Of a DNA stretch of 64,000 nt, positions 36,915 to 45,907 are shown piece by piece. The stretch is from Microbacterium sp. MPKO10. GTDB lineage: Bacteria > Actinomycetota > Actinomycetes > Actinomycetales > Microbacteriaceae. The stretch's first letter is position 1, and each line of letters opens with the position of its first letter. The DNA is taken from assembly GCF_026107415.2 (NCBI RefSeq), contig NZ_JAPCHX010000001.1, positions 915,572 to 979,571 of the forward strand. The letters are read 5' to 3'. Under the pieces are notes generated by a model. It was not told where the DNA came from. It did not search any database and saw only the letters and a program-made list of their open reading frames with translations. A program made the translations under genes and the position numbers.

Positions 36915-37748
36915 ATGAGCAGCGAAGCGGGTTCCACACGATCCCCGTTCTGGACGCTCGTCAGAGCCGAGACTTCGATTGTCACGGTGGTCCTGGGGAT
37001 CGTGGCAATCACGGCGGCGACCTTCGGCACGATCGACAGCCTCACCGATGCCGGAGGTGACCGCGTCACCGGATCATTCGCCATCGTGGCGCCGAGCGTT
37101 ATTGCGGCGTGGGCGTGCGTCGAGGCGGCGTGGCGGCCGAGCCCGCATGCGCTTCACATCCGCCTGCTTGTGCGCTGCCTCGTGCTCCCGCTTCCTGTGG
37201 CTGTGGCGAGCGCCGTCGAGACCGCTGTGGTCACGGGGCTGCCGACGGCTCAGCGCATCATCGATGAGGCGGCGGCCGCGCACAACGACTTCCACTACTA
37301 CTGGGGCGACGGCTCCGGCGCCCTTGCCGGGGTGTGGACGCTGTTCGGCGGATACGGCGTCGGTGCCTTCATCGGGTTGATGACGTTCCTCATCATCACC
37401 TTTCCCCTCGTCGCGATTCTGCACGCCCGATACACCATGCGCAGCACCGACCTCGACCTCGGCGAAGAGCACGCCCAGGGCAACAGGGCGGGGCTCATCC
37501 GGACGACGCTCGGCCTGTCAGCATCCACTCTCGCCATCGTGCTGATCATCTACGGGGTCAACGAGAAGCATGGAGACGGCTTTGGCGAGTCGCTGCTCAA
37601 CGCGTTTCGCGTTCTGAGTGACGTCGACTATCTGGCCGACCTCGCGTGGATCATCGGCATCGTGCTGATCCCGATCGCCGTCGTGCTGTTCGTGTGGGCG
37701 ATGACCAGCACCGTGCGCAACCCCGATGGCGGGGAGGGTGTCTCGTGA
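36915..37748 (+). CDS. Conserved membrane protein, unknown function
   Basis: 277 residues with six predicted membrane segments (around residues 18-40, 55-75, 85-110, 150-180, 205-230, 250-270). No family recognised. ATG 36915 gives an N-terminus SEAGSTRSPFWTLVRAET directly before the first helix. Stop overlaps the start of the Nudix gene by four bases (GTGA), so the two are co-translated. The cytoplasmic loop after helix 4 has many acidic residues. Confidence 0.75.
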   Translation: MSSEAGSTRSPFWTLVRAETSIVTVVLGIVAITAATFGTIDSLTDAGGDRVTGSFAIVAPSVIAAWACVEAAWRPSPHALHIRLLVRCLVLPLPVAVASAVETAVVTGLPTAQRIIDEAAAAHNDFHYYWGDGSGALAGVWTLFGGYGVGAFIGLMTFLIITFPLVAILHARYTMRSTDLDLGEEHAQGNRAGLIRTTLGLSASTLAIVLIIYGVNEKHGDGFGESLLNAFRVLSDVDYLADLAWIIGIVLIPIAVVLFVWAMTSTVRNPDGGEGVS

Positions 37749-38137
37749 CCCAGATCGCCGTGGTGGGTGCCGTGATCGTGCGCGATGGGCTTGTGCTGGC
37801 GGCCAAGCGGGGCGGGCAATCGGCGCAGGCGGGCGCGTGGGAGTTTCCGGGCGGCAAGATCGAGCGGGGCGAGACACCGGATGCTGCGTTGCAGCGTGAG
37901 ATTCGGGAAGAACTGCGGTGCGGCATCCGTGTCGGCGAGCACGTGCAGACTACCGTCCACGCGTACGACGCCGTGACAGTCGAGTTGGCGACGTTCCTGT
38001 GCGCGATCACCGACGGTGAACCGGTCGCGACGGAGCACTCCGAGCTGCGGTGGCTCGCAGCATCCGATCTTGCGCGTCTCGACTGGGCTCCGGCCGACGT
38101 TCCGGCTGTCGCGCGGGTCGCAGAGCTTCTCGGCTGA
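37745..38137 (+). CDS. Nudix hydrolase, MutT/NudG-like
   Basis: 130 residues with the complete Nudix box (GGKIERGETPDAALQREIRE followed by EL), preceded by GAWEFPGG as in 8-oxo-dGTP/CTP pyrophosphohydrolases. Hydrolyses a damaged or minor (d)NTP to its monophosphate. Starts at GTG 37745 inside the stop of the membrane protein gene. Confidence 0.9.
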   Translation: MTQIAVVGAVIVRDGLVLAAKRGGQSAQAGAWEFPGGKIERGETPDAALQREIREELRCGIRVGEHVQTTVHAYDAVTVELATFLCAITDGEPVATEHSELRWLAASDLARLDWAPADVPAVARVAELLG

Positions 38138-38443
38138 GTGGCCGCCCCGCGCGCTTGCTGCGCCAGCGTGCATCGTGGCGCGGCGCGCTGTGTCAGGGGC
38201 TGCCGCGCTCGCCGCGCGTGCGCACTCTGCGGCGCGCAATGTGTGCACTTGCGGACATGGTGCCATGGTGTGCGCCCCGAAGTTGTCCGCAGCTTGCGTC
38301 GTTGTGCCGCACAGCGTCGTGACGCACGAGCGCGGTGCCACAGTGCCATCCGAGGCAGAACTCATACCAGGGTCGCTGCCCCCACGCCGAAGATCACTCG
38401 CAGGTAGCTGTCACTTCAGCCTGCCGTTGCCTACTCTGATCAG
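38138..38443. other. Intergenic stretch without recognised gene
   Basis: 306 bases after the Nudix gene. Rich in GC with many short CGCGC/GCGCG runs; no conserved frame, RNA gene or clear terminator seen. Confidence 0.5.
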
Positions 38444-38534
38444 AGCACACGAAAGAAGCACGTGAACAGAGCACGTGAACCGATCGTGTGACGTGAGCAC
38501 GTCAGCGCAGCAGGAGAACACAGCACGTGACGAG
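38444..38534. repeat. 13-bp tandem repeat, seven copies
   Basis: Copies start at 38444, 38457, 38470, 38483, 38496, 38509 and 38522, exactly 13 bp apart. Consensus AGCACGTGAACAG; the first nine bases AGCACGTGA are best kept and copies 4 and 6 are the most diverged. The array ends 45 bases before the GIN-domain lipoprotein start and could lie in its leader or control region. Confidence 0.85.
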
Positions 38535-38578
38535 GGGCGGCACCGAGCCGAACCCCGCGACGAAAGGCGAAACACGAT

Positions 38579-39358
38579 ATGCGGATCCGCACGATCGCGG
38601 CGACAGCATCCTTGATTCTGATCGGAGGCGCGCTCACGGGGTGCTCCCTGTTCGATCCGGGTGAGCCCACGACCCAGACGCGCGACATCAGCGGCGTCAC
38701 AGCGGTCAACCTCGAGACCTCGGGCGATGTCACCGTCACGCGCGGCGACGATGTCTCGCTCACGATCACGGCGGGCGAGAAGATCATCGACACGCTCACG
38801 AGTGAGGTGCGTGACGGCATCCTCGTGCTGGGGTCGAACGCAGGCTTCCCCGCGCAGCTCGGCGCCAGCGGGCCGATCAGCTACGAGCTCACCGTGCCAG
38901 AGCTCGCCGCGGCCGAGATCTCGGGGTCGGGCGATCTGAGTGCCGATTTCTCAGGCCAGGATGCTGTCGAGCTGACCATCAGCGGCTCGGGCAGCCTCTC
39001 GGCGACCGCGGTGGATGCCCCGACAGTCGACGTACTCATCGAGGGAAGCGGCGGCATCGCGGCGGAAGGCCTCGACGCAGAGAAGCTCACCGCGACGATC
39101 GAGGGCTCGGGCGATATCGATCTCGCGGGCGCGGCGCACAATCAGAAGCTCTCGATCGAGGGGGCAGGTGACATTGATGCGACTCAGGTCGACGCCCAGA
39201 ACGCCGAGGCGATCATCGAAGGGTCGGGCGACATCGCCGTCCACGCGACGAAGACTCTCTCGGCGCGCGTGGAGGGCAGCGGCACGATCCGCTACTCGGG
39301 ATCCGCGAATGTCGAGACGGATATCTCAGGCTCGGGCGACATCGTTCGGGCCGACTGA
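38579..39358 (+). CDS. GIN-domain (DUF2807) lipoprotein
   Basis: 259 residues. Signal peptide with lipobox LTGC at about residue 22. The rest is a right-handed beta-helix of the 'putative auto-transporter adhesin head GIN' family, with many GSGD/GSGS turns (for example EISGSGDLSADFSG, TIEGSGDIDLAG). Surface-exposed, function unknown; possibly envelope or adhesion related. ATG 38579 has AAAGG upstream. Preceded by a 13-bp tandem array. Confidence 0.87.
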   Translation: MRIRTIAATASLILIGGALTGCSLFDPGEPTTQTRDISGVTAVNLETSGDVTVTRGDDVSLTITAGEKIIDTLTSEVRDGILVLGSNAGFPAQLGASGPISYELTVPELAAAEISGSGDLSADFSGQDAVELTISGSGSLSATAVDAPTVDVLIEGSGGIAAEGLDAEKLTATIEGSGDIDLAGAAHNQKLSIEGAGDIDATQVDAQNAEAIIEGSGDIAVHATKTLSARVEGSGTIRYSGSANVETDISGSGDIVRAD

Positions 39359-39450
39359 CGCGACCGCGTTCTACACGGCGCAGCCTCACCACCTGGGTGC
39401 TGACTGACTCGCCTCTTTCCCCACGTGCCAGACCGGGTTATGGTGCCCCT

Positions 39451-39804
39451 ATGGGGGCGGCACAGAACGCGGAGGACCGTCGACGCGACAACGTCGACGA
39501 CGATCCGACGAAGATGGTGAACCAGCCAGCGCTTCGCACCTCATCGGGTGCCATCTGGCTCATCGTCGGTGCCCTGTTCACCGTCATCTGCGTCGCTGTG
39601 CTCATTCCGCTGATCCCCATCGGCAACCCGGCTCCGCTCGTCGGCGCCGTGCTCATCGTGCTGTTGTATCTCGCGATGATCGTTGTTCGGTTCGCCGTCG
39701 GGCACCGCGTCGCACGACTGCGAACTATGGCCGCATTGTTTGGTCTCATCGCGCTTATCGGACTCCTTGCTGTGCTGATTTCTGCATTTGCGAGTAGGTC
39801 GTAG
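39451..39804 (+). CDS. Small membrane protein, unknown function
   Basis: 117 residues. Polar N-terminus of about 35 residues, then three hydrophobic helices (about 36-58, 65-85, 94-115). A TATGGT -10-like hexamer at 39439-39444 sits seven bases before ATG 39451, suggesting a leaderless mRNA. No family recognised. Confidence 0.7.
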   Translation: MGAAQNAEDRRRDNVDDDPTKMVNQPALRTSSGAIWLIVGALFTVICVAVLIPLIPIGNPAPLVGAVLIVLLYLAMIVVRFAVGHRVARLRTMAALFGLIALIGLLAVLISAFASRS

Positions 39805-39831
39805 CCACCCTGCGAGAAAGAGAGAGTGATC

Positions 39832-40953
39832 ATGCCCCTCGACAAAGAACTCCTTGCCCAGCTGTTGCGCGACACCACACCGAAGTCGATGGTCTTCATC
39901 GACTCGACGGCGGGAACGAGCGACCCCGAAGGCATGGCCGTGGCCAGGCGCACGCATGTGAGAGACGGGTTGGGCGCGGCCGGGGCACCGGATGCTGACA
40001 TCGAGGCGATCATCGATGTCATGTCTGACCCCACAGGAGTCGCCGACCCGTCCGTGCGCTTCGCCATCGCGCAGGACGGCGAGCTGCGGTTCCATACGGT
40101 TATGGGCGGTGAGATGCAGAGCGATGAGTGCGTGCGGTACGGCACTGTCGTCGATGTGACCCCGCTGCGGCTGCAGATACCCGACGACGAGCTGTTCTTC
40201 ACGGTCAAAGTGTGGCGCGGTGGCGGAGATATCGAGGTCTACGCCGAGGGCGACCGTGCACCGATTGTGACCCGGCACATCGAGTCCGACTCCCCGTACA
40301 TTAATAAGGTCAGCGACGGGCGCACGTCGGAAGCCAATCTGCAGCGCCACAGCGAAGAGACCTGGAAGCTCACGCAGAGCAAGGTGGCCGAGCAGATCTC
40401 GTCGCTCATCGCCGAACACCACCCGCGTGTGATCTTCGTCTCGGGCGATGTTCGCGCGGTGCAGCTGTTGAGCGGTCAGCTGAGCGACCAGGCCACGCAT
40501 CTGCTGCACGTCATTCCTGGCGAGGTCAATACCGAGGGGGCGTCAGAGGATCGCGTGCGTCACGCGCTCGAGGTGCAGCTTGACGCCGCGCGTCGCCGGC
40601 GCAATAGGTCGATTCTGGATGCGGCGGCCGCCGACAACGGCAAGCTGCAGGCAGCGGGAATCGGCGACGTCGTGCACGCACTCGCGCAGGGGCAGGCGGA
40701 GTACGTGTTCGTCGACCACAAGGCGCTGCTGCAGCACTCCCTGTTGGCGCTCGATGCCGAGCCGTGGGTGGCAACGGCGCCCGAGGATGCTGCCGGAGCA
40801 GCGGTGCTCGAAGAGATCGTCGCGACGGCGGCGATCATGAGGGCGGCCGTGCTCACCGATGCGAAGGTGCGGGTCGTGGATGCTGATGAGATCGGCGATG
40901 CCGATGGCGTCGTCGCCTCGCTGCGGTGGCCGGTCGGCCCCGAGCGTCCGTAA
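39832..40953 (+). CDS. Rv2629-like bacterial eRF1-type (baeRF/Vms1 family) protein
   Basis: 373 residues of the bacterial aeRF1-like family 2, to which mycobacterial Rv2629 belongs; this group is related to ribosome hibernation factor Balon and to Vms1/eRF1 release-factor folds. Seen: N-terminal region with RLQIPDDELFFTVKVWRGG-like strands, central VIFVSGDVRAVQLLSGQL and the segment YVFVDHKALLQ typical of the eRF1 domain 3. Expected to bind the ribosomal A site under stress. ATG 39832 is used; GTG 39826 is the alternative. Monocistronic. Confidence 0.8.
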   Translation: MPLDKELLAQLLRDTTPKSMVFIDSTAGTSDPEGMAVARRTHVRDGLGAAGAPDADIEAIIDVMSDPTGVADPSVRFAIAQDGELRFHTVMGGEMQSDECVRYGTVVDVTPLRLQIPDDELFFTVKVWRGGGDIEVYAEGDRAPIVTRHIESDSPYINKVSDGRTSEANLQRHSEETWKLTQSKVAEQISSLIAEHHPRVIFVSGDVRAVQLLSGQLSDQATHLLHVIPGEVNTEGASEDRVRHALEVQLDAARRRRNRSILDAAAADNGKLQAAGIGDVVHALAQGQAEYVFVDHKALLQHSLLALDAEPWVATAPEDAAGAAVLEEIVATAAIMRAAVLTDAKVRVVDADEIGDADGVVASLRWPVGPERP

Positions 40954-41177
40954 GTTCCCGCCCGCGCCGGGCGGCCGTGGGGCCCGGCTGGCCGCGGCTC
41001 GGTTCCCGGCTGCGACACGACTATCGCATCGCCGGGTTCCCGGTGGGCTCTGAATCTGGCCCCGTTCTCGGCGGGAGCTTCCCCACGGCCACCGCGGAGC
41101 GTCGATACTCGTGCGAAGGCGCCGTGCACATAACCGTGCCCGCCGGCTCGCGGCATATCGCTGATTCGAGTGCAGAG

Positions 41178-42050
41178 TCAGGAGCGCACGGGGGAGCGGT
41201 GCGAGTCTGCGACTTCTCGCACGGTTGGCGTCGCGGGGATGCTGGTGGAGGAGAGCCGTGACATTTTCTCAGCGCTGCGTGACGCAGCATCCGGGTGGAA
41301 CACCACGAGCATCAGGCCGGGCGCGCCATTGATGCTCAGTCGCTCGCGGTTGAGGGAGAGGTCGCCCACCTGCGGATGATTGAGCAGGAGCGTGCTGCTT
41401 GACTGCCCGCGCACCTCGTGTCGTGCCCAGAGCTGGCGGAATCGCGAGCTGGAGTCGCTGAGCTTCGTTGTGAGCGCGGCCACATGCGGGTCGTCGACCT
41501 CCCGGCCGACCGCCTGCCGCAGGTTGGAGACGAGGCACTCCGTGACGTTCTCCCACTCTGGGTACAGCGCCTGGCTGGCCGGATCGAGGAACAGATCGCG
41601 CAGCTGGTTGCGGCCCACGGTGAGGCGCGGGTCCACCACGCGCATCAGCGGGTTGGACGCGAGAACGTCAAAGGAGCGGTTTTCGATGAACGCTGGCTGC
41701 GTCAGCGCGCCCAGCAGCTTCAGCGCACCGGAGGGCGGCGTCTCGGCGGGCGGGAGCTGTTGCCGCGGGGCATCAGCGACGAGGCTGAACAGGTGGGCGA
41801 TGTGCTCGTCGTCAAGCTGCAGCACGCGAGCGATGGAGTGCAGCACCTGCGCAGATGGATTCCGGTCGCGGCCGCGTTCGAGGCGCAGGTAATAGTCGGC
41901 GCTGATGCCCGCAAGCAGAGCGACTTCTTCGCGCCGTAGCCCTGGCACCCGTCGCCCGCCCCACTTGGGAATGCCGACCTGCTCGGGCGTCACGAGTTCG
42001 CGTCGTGCCCGCAGAAACGCTCCGAGTGCCTTCTGTGACTCGCCGTTCAT
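41178..42050 (-). CDS. XRE-type regulator with MmyB-like ligand domain
   Basis: 290 residues. HTH_31/XRE at about 30-85 (VPGLRREEVALLAGISADYY) and the MmyB-like PAS-related ligand domain at about 105-270 (RSFDVLASNPLMRVVDP). Proteins of this widespread actinobacterial group repress an adjacent oxidoreductase or transporter and may bind fatty acids. ATG 42050 is preceded by GGAG. Divergent from an SDR gene, its likely target. Confidence 0.9.
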   Translation of the reverse strand: MNGESQKALGAFLRARRELVTPEQVGIPKWGGRRVPGLRREEVALLAGISADYYLRLERGRDRNPSAQVLHSIARVLQLDDEHIAHLFSLVADAPRQQLPPAETPPSGALKLLGALTQPAFIENRSFDVLASNPLMRVVDPRLTVGRNQLRDLFLDPASQALYPEWENVTECLVSNLRQAVGREVDDPHVAALTTKLSDSSSRFRQLWARHEVRGQSSSTLLLNHPQVGDLSLNRERLSINGAPGLMLVVFHPDAASRSAEKMSRLSSTSIPATPTVREVADSHRSPVRS

Positions 42051-42191
42051 ACATTTCTCCTGACATCGTGCCGACGACGAGAGGGGCCCTGCCATTCCCA
42101 CGTCTCACGGGGGTACTGGGCAGCTCTCGTCGCCGTCCCTACTGTGATGAACGACCACACTGAACAGATAATTTCGCAAAGGAACGACACT

Positions 42192-42875
42192 ATGACTGTT
42201 GTGCTGATTACAGGCGCCAACAAGGGCATCGGATTCGAGACCGCCAAGCAGCTACGCGAGCTCGACTACACCGTCTACATCGGGGCTCGCAACGTCGAGC
42301 GAGGCGAACGTGCCGCTGCCGAGATCGGGGCCCGGTTTGTGCAGCTCGATGTGACTGACGATGCGTCAACCGCGAGCGCGCTTGCGTCTATTGAGGCGGC
42401 AGAAGGCCGGCTGGATGTTCTGGTGAACAACGCCGGAGTTCTGGACACGAGCCTCGACGGGCCTGCTGTCCTGCGCGCCTTTAACACCAACGTGGTGGGG
42501 ATCGTGCGTGTGACCGAGGCGGCGCTTCCTCTGCTGCGTCGCTCACAGAACCCCAACGTCGTCACGATCTCGAGCAGTGCGGGATCCTTCTGGGCGGCGA
42601 ACAACCCCGAGCGGCCGGAGTTTTCGCTACCGCTGTCCACCTACGCGGCAACGAAGGCGGCGGCCACGATGATGACGCTGCAGTATGCGAAGGCGTATCC
42701 AGAGATCACATTCAACGCGATTGAACCGGGCACGACGGCGACAGATATGACCGCGGACTTCGGAATCGGCCGCGCCGTCGAAGAGACCGGACGGGTCGTC
42801 GTGCAGTGGGCGACGCTCGAGCGGGGCGGCCCCACGGGGACCTTGAGCGACGAGAACGGTGTGTTGCCCTGGTGA
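42192..42875 (+). CDS. Short-chain dehydrogenase/reductase
   Basis: 227-residue classical SDR. Cofactor motif TGANKGIGFETA at residues 8-19, NNAG near 83, catalytic Ser in ISSSAG and YAATKAA (Tyr-x-x-x-Lys). ATG 42192 follows AAAGGA. Acts on an alcohol or carbonyl compound with NAD(P)H; the substrate is unknown. Divergent MmyB-type regulator. Confidence 0.92.
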   Translation: MTVVLITGANKGIGFETAKQLRELDYTVYIGARNVERGERAAAEIGARFVQLDVTDDASTASALASIEAAEGRLDVLVNNAGVLDTSLDGPAVLRAFNTNVVGIVRVTEAALPLLRRSQNPNVVTISSSAGSFWAANNPERPEFSLPLSTYAATKAAATMMTLQYAKAYPEITFNAIEPGTTATDMTADFGIGRAVEETGRVVVQWATLERGGPTGTLSDENGVLPW

Positions 42876-42967
42876 GGCGGTCGATCACCACTGGAGAGGC
42901 GGCGTCGAACGGGTGACACAGCACCTCACGACGGGCTCCGCAGCCCGATGGAGTGGGCAGGAGTTCT

Positions 42968-42996
42968 CCCGGCGGTCACAGATGTGGACCGCCGGG
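42968..42996. terminator. Bidirectional hairpin terminator
   Basis: Perfect 10-bp inverted repeat CCCGGCGGTC / GACCGCCGGG with 9-base loop, two bases from the stop of the minus-strand regulator and downstream of the SDR gene. Confidence 0.7.
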
Positions 42997-42998
42997 GG

Positions 42999-43712
42999 CT
43001 ACTGCTCGGCTCGAGCCTCGTCGAGGTACGAGTAGGCGGTGACGCGTGAGATGCCGAGGCGAGAGGCGATGTGCTCCATTCCTTTGCGCATCTGCAGGGC
43101 GCCCTGCTGGTCGAGCGTTCGCACGATGGCGATGCGGTCGTCGCGCGTCATCTGCGCCACGGGCTTGCCGATCGCCTGAATCGCGTCGGTCACCATGGCG
43201 TCCATCACGGCGACCAGATCCTGGCCGAAGAACTCGCTCGGTGCATCGGGGGCAGTGGATGCTGTCTGAGGCAGCATGCTGTCAAGCAGTGACCGCGCTT
43301 GCTGCAGCGCACTGACGTCCACGTTAATGCACAGCGCGGCCATGATCTTGCCTGCCCGATTGCGGAAGTAGATGGACGAGCACCGCAGCTCGCGACCATC
43401 GCTGGTGAAGCCGCGGTAGCCAAACGCGTCGTGGTCGGCGCCCTGGTTGTGGATGACGCCTGCCCCGAGGCTCGTCGACGGCCCGCCCACTGTGCGGCCG
43501 GTCACGTGGCCGTTCTCGATGGCGATGATCGTGTGCTCGAGATCCGGATTATCGGCAGAGAGATCGTGCAACACAACTTCGCATCCCGGGCCGCCGGCGG
43601 CGGCCATGGCATGCATGACGGGGCGGTAGACGGCGCAGATCTCATCGACCGTGTCATAGACGCGTTCGTCCGGCGTCTCGTGCTGCAGCGCGACGGCGAT
43701 GTCTGACGGCAT
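42999..43712 (-). CDS. YheO/DauR-like transcriptional regulator
   Basis: 237 residues: YheO-type PAS domain (about 15-130; CEVVLHDLS and NPDLEHTIIAIENGHVTGR) and a DauR-like HTH at the C-terminus (RLGISRVTAYSYLDEAR). In Pseudomonas DauR controls D-arginine catabolism; relatives often neighbour RidA-type imine deaminases. ATG 43712 has GAGGAGGAG before it. Divergent from an MHS transporter and ridA, which it probably controls in response to an amino-acid-like compound. Confidence 0.88.
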   Translation of the reverse strand: MPSDIAVALQHETPDERVYDTVDEICAVYRPVMHAMAAAGGPGCEVVLHDLSADNPDLEHTIIAIENGHVTGRTVGGPSTSLGAGVIHNQGADHDAFGYRGFTSDGRELRCSSIYFRNRAGKIMAALCINVDVSALQQARSLLDSMLPQTASTAPDAPSEFFGQDLVAVMDAMVTDAIQAIGKPVAQMTRDDRIAIVRTLDQQGALQMRKGMEHIASRLGISRVTAYSYLDEARAEQ

Positions 43713-43922
43713 CCGATTCTCCTCCTCATCGAACAATTCGTCTAAGTAGTAGACAGACTGTTCGAATCGATGCTAACTTAACTCTTTGTCTACGTGACAA
43801 GCCTACTGCACACACGGCACAAAGCCCGAAGGGCCGCGGTTTTCACGGATTCACCCAGACGTTGGACCGGCAAAATGCGGCCGGTCAGAGAAGAAAGCAA
43901 GACAAAGAGTAAGGAGGCTCTG

Positions 43923-45269
43923 ATGGCCAGCTCAACGACGCGGCCCGCACGCGGCTGGAGGGCGATCCCGCCCAAGGATCGCCGTACCGTCGCCGGCGGT
44001 GCAATCGGCACGATGATGGAGTACTACGACTACTACCTGTTCGGTTTGGGTGCAGCCGTGGTCTTCCCTCACGTGTTCTTCCCCGGGGACGACCCGGTGA
44101 TGGGTACGCTTCAGTCGTTCGCAACATTCGCCGTGGGCTTCCTGCTTCGACCTCTCGGCGGCATCGTCTTCGGCTATGTCGGAGACCGGTTCGGTCGCAA
44201 ACGCTCGCTGATGATCACCGTAATCGGCATGGGCGTCTGTACGACGCTGATGGGCCTCATTCCCTCCGCCGGAACGATCGGACTTCTCGCGCCGATTCTT
44301 CTCGTGCTCCTGCGCATGTGCCAGGGGCTGTTCGTCGGTGGTGAGATGGGCCCCGCAGCCACGATCGTCGTCGAGTACGCTCCCACGGGTCGCCGCGGCT
44401 TGTTCGGCGCGTTGCTCATCACCGGTGCGGGCGTCGCAAACGTGTTCTCGGCCGGGCTCATGGCCGTTCTCGGCGCGGGCGATGACTCCTTCTTCATGAG
44501 CTGGGGTTGGCGCATCCCGTTCCTCTTCGCCGCGCTGCTCACCATTGCCGCGGTGATCCTGCGCAGCAAGCTCGAAGAGTCTGATGAGTTCAAGTCGTAC
44601 ACGAAGACCATCGAGGTCGAGGGCATCAAGCGCAAGAACCCGCTCATGGAGGCGATTCGCCACCCGAAGAACCTGATCCTCGGTATCTTTATCGGCCTGC
44701 CGCAGAGCATCGCCGGCTACATTGTGCTCACCTACGGTCTCTCGTACATGGTGAGCCAGCATTCGGTTGACCCCGAAGTGGGCTTCATCGGCACCATGAT
44801 CGTGGGCTTCCTGCAGATCGTGATGGCGCCCGTGTGGGGCCACGTGTCTGACAAGATCGGGCGTCGCCGCTTCTACATCCTCGCGTGCATCGGCTTCGCC
44901 GTGCTGATCTACCCGGCGTTCGCGCTCTTCAGCGGCGGCACGGCCATCCTGATCTGGCTCGGCATGGTCGTCGGCTTCGTGATTCCCGGTGTTGCAATGC
45001 AGGGAACCCTGCAGACGCTGCTCACCGAGATGTTCGACGTCGAGGCGCGTACCACCGGCGTCAACGTCGGCTACCAGTTCTCGAACACGCTCGGCGGCGG
45101 GTTCGCCCCGCTGATCTGCGCGGCACTCTTCGCCTGGGCCGGGCACATCTGGCCGGTTATCGTGTACGCGACGGTGATTGCACTTGCCGGTGTCATCGCG
45201 ACGGCATACGCAAAGATCCGGCCGGACGTCGAGAACGCCGGGCGCCTGCACGAACTGGTCGAGAACTAG
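43923..45269 (+). CDS. MHS-family major facilitator (metabolite:H+ symporter)
   Basis: 448 residues, 12 membrane segments, MHS (ShiA/ProP/KgtP) group: start MEYYDYYLFGLGAAVVFPHV, loop-2 GYVGDRFGRKRSL and LRMCQGLFVGGEMGPAAT. Start ATG 43923 has AAGGAGG at 43909-43915. Imports an organic acid, amino acid or betaine with protons. Followed by ridA and divergent from a DauR-like regulator. Confidence 0.92.
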   Translation: MASSTTRPARGWRAIPPKDRRTVAGGAIGTMMEYYDYYLFGLGAAVVFPHVFFPGDDPVMGTLQSFATFAVGFLLRPLGGIVFGYVGDRFGRKRSLMITVIGMGVCTTLMGLIPSAGTIGLLAPILLVLLRMCQGLFVGGEMGPAATIVVEYAPTGRRGLFGALLITGAGVANVFSAGLMAVLGAGDDSFFMSWGWRIPFLFAALLTIAAVILRSKLEESDEFKSYTKTIEVEGIKRKNPLMEAIRHPKNLILGIFIGLPQSIAGYIVLTYGLSYMVSQHSVDPEVGFIGTMIVGFLQIVMAPVWGHVSDKIGRRRFYILACIGFAVLIYPAFALFSGGTAILIWLGMVVGFVIPGVAMQGTLQTLLTEMFDVEARTTGVNVGYQFSNTLGGGFAPLICAALFAWAGHIWPVIVYATVIALAGVIATAYAKIRPDVENAGRLHELVEN

Positions 45270-45326
45270 GAACCCGCGGACGATCAAGCGCCCATTGACC
45301 ATCAGCAAGAGAAAGAGGAACTCTTT

Positions 45327-45713
45327 ATGACAAAGAAGGCATTCCACACCACGAACGCACCGCAGCCTGCCGGCCCCTACAGCCAGGCGGTCGAGGCGAA
45401 CGGGTTCGTGTACACGGCCGGATTCGGGCCACAGGATGCCGCCAACGGCAATGCCGTCGCCGAGAACGTGGGCGACCAGACGCGACAGGTGCTGCGCAAC
45501 GTGCAGTCGGCGCTCGCCGAGCGCGGTCTCACGCTGAACGACTGCGTGAAGACCACTGTCCACTTGGCCGATCTGGCTGACTTCGCCGAGTTCAACGAGG
45601 CGTACAAGGAGTTCTTCGCCGAGCCGTTCCCCGTGCGCACGACGGTGGGCTCGCAGCTGGCGAACATTCTTGTCGAGATCGACGCGGTCGCCGCGATTCC
45701 CGAGGGCAAGTAG
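45327..45713 (+). CDS. RidA/YjgF-family imine deaminase
   Basis: 128 residues. Typical N-terminus APQPAGPYSQAVEANGFVYTAG, central conserved region and C-terminal RTTVGSQLANILVEIDAVAA; the catalytic Arg in VRTTVG is present. RidA proteins hydrolyse reactive enamine/imine intermediates to ketones and ammonia. In an operon with the MHS transporter, suggesting that the imported compound is an amino acid whose breakdown yields an imine. Confidence 0.93.
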   Translation: MTKKAFHTTNAPQPAGPYSQAVEANGFVYTAGFGPQDAANGNAVAENVGDQTRQVLRNVQSALAERGLTLNDCVKTTVHLADLADFAEFNEAYKEFFAEPFPVRTTVGSQLANILVEIDAVAAIPEGK

Positions 45714-45732
45714 CTCTCGCGCTTCACTTTTT

Positions 45733-45763
45733 CGGGCCGTCGTGCGCACTGCACGGCGGCCCG
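45733..45763 (+). terminator. Hairpin terminator after ridA
   Basis: Near-perfect 13-bp stem (45733-45745 and 45751-45763) with 5-base loop, 20 bases after the ridA stop. Confidence 0.7.
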
Positions 45764-45907
45764 AAACGTGTCCCGGCCGGTTCTCTGCGCCAGTGCGAGC
45801 GGCGTTTGCGGTACGTTCCTTCCGCCGCGCCCGCTGTGTCACGGTACGTTTTCGACGGCTGTCTGAACTGCGCCGCCGCCCGTTCTCTGCACTGAGAGCG
45901 TGGCTGC

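Noticed and set aside
43932..45842. 636-residue open frame on the minus strand
   Set aside because: Antisense to the MHS carrier and ridA, both of which have clear family motifs; its translation is Arg/His/Glu-rich and reflects third-position GC bias.
45777..45907. Short direct repeats (GTTCTCTGC, GGTACGTT) after ridA
   Set aside because: Only two imperfect copies each over 130 bases, within what chance and GC bias allow.
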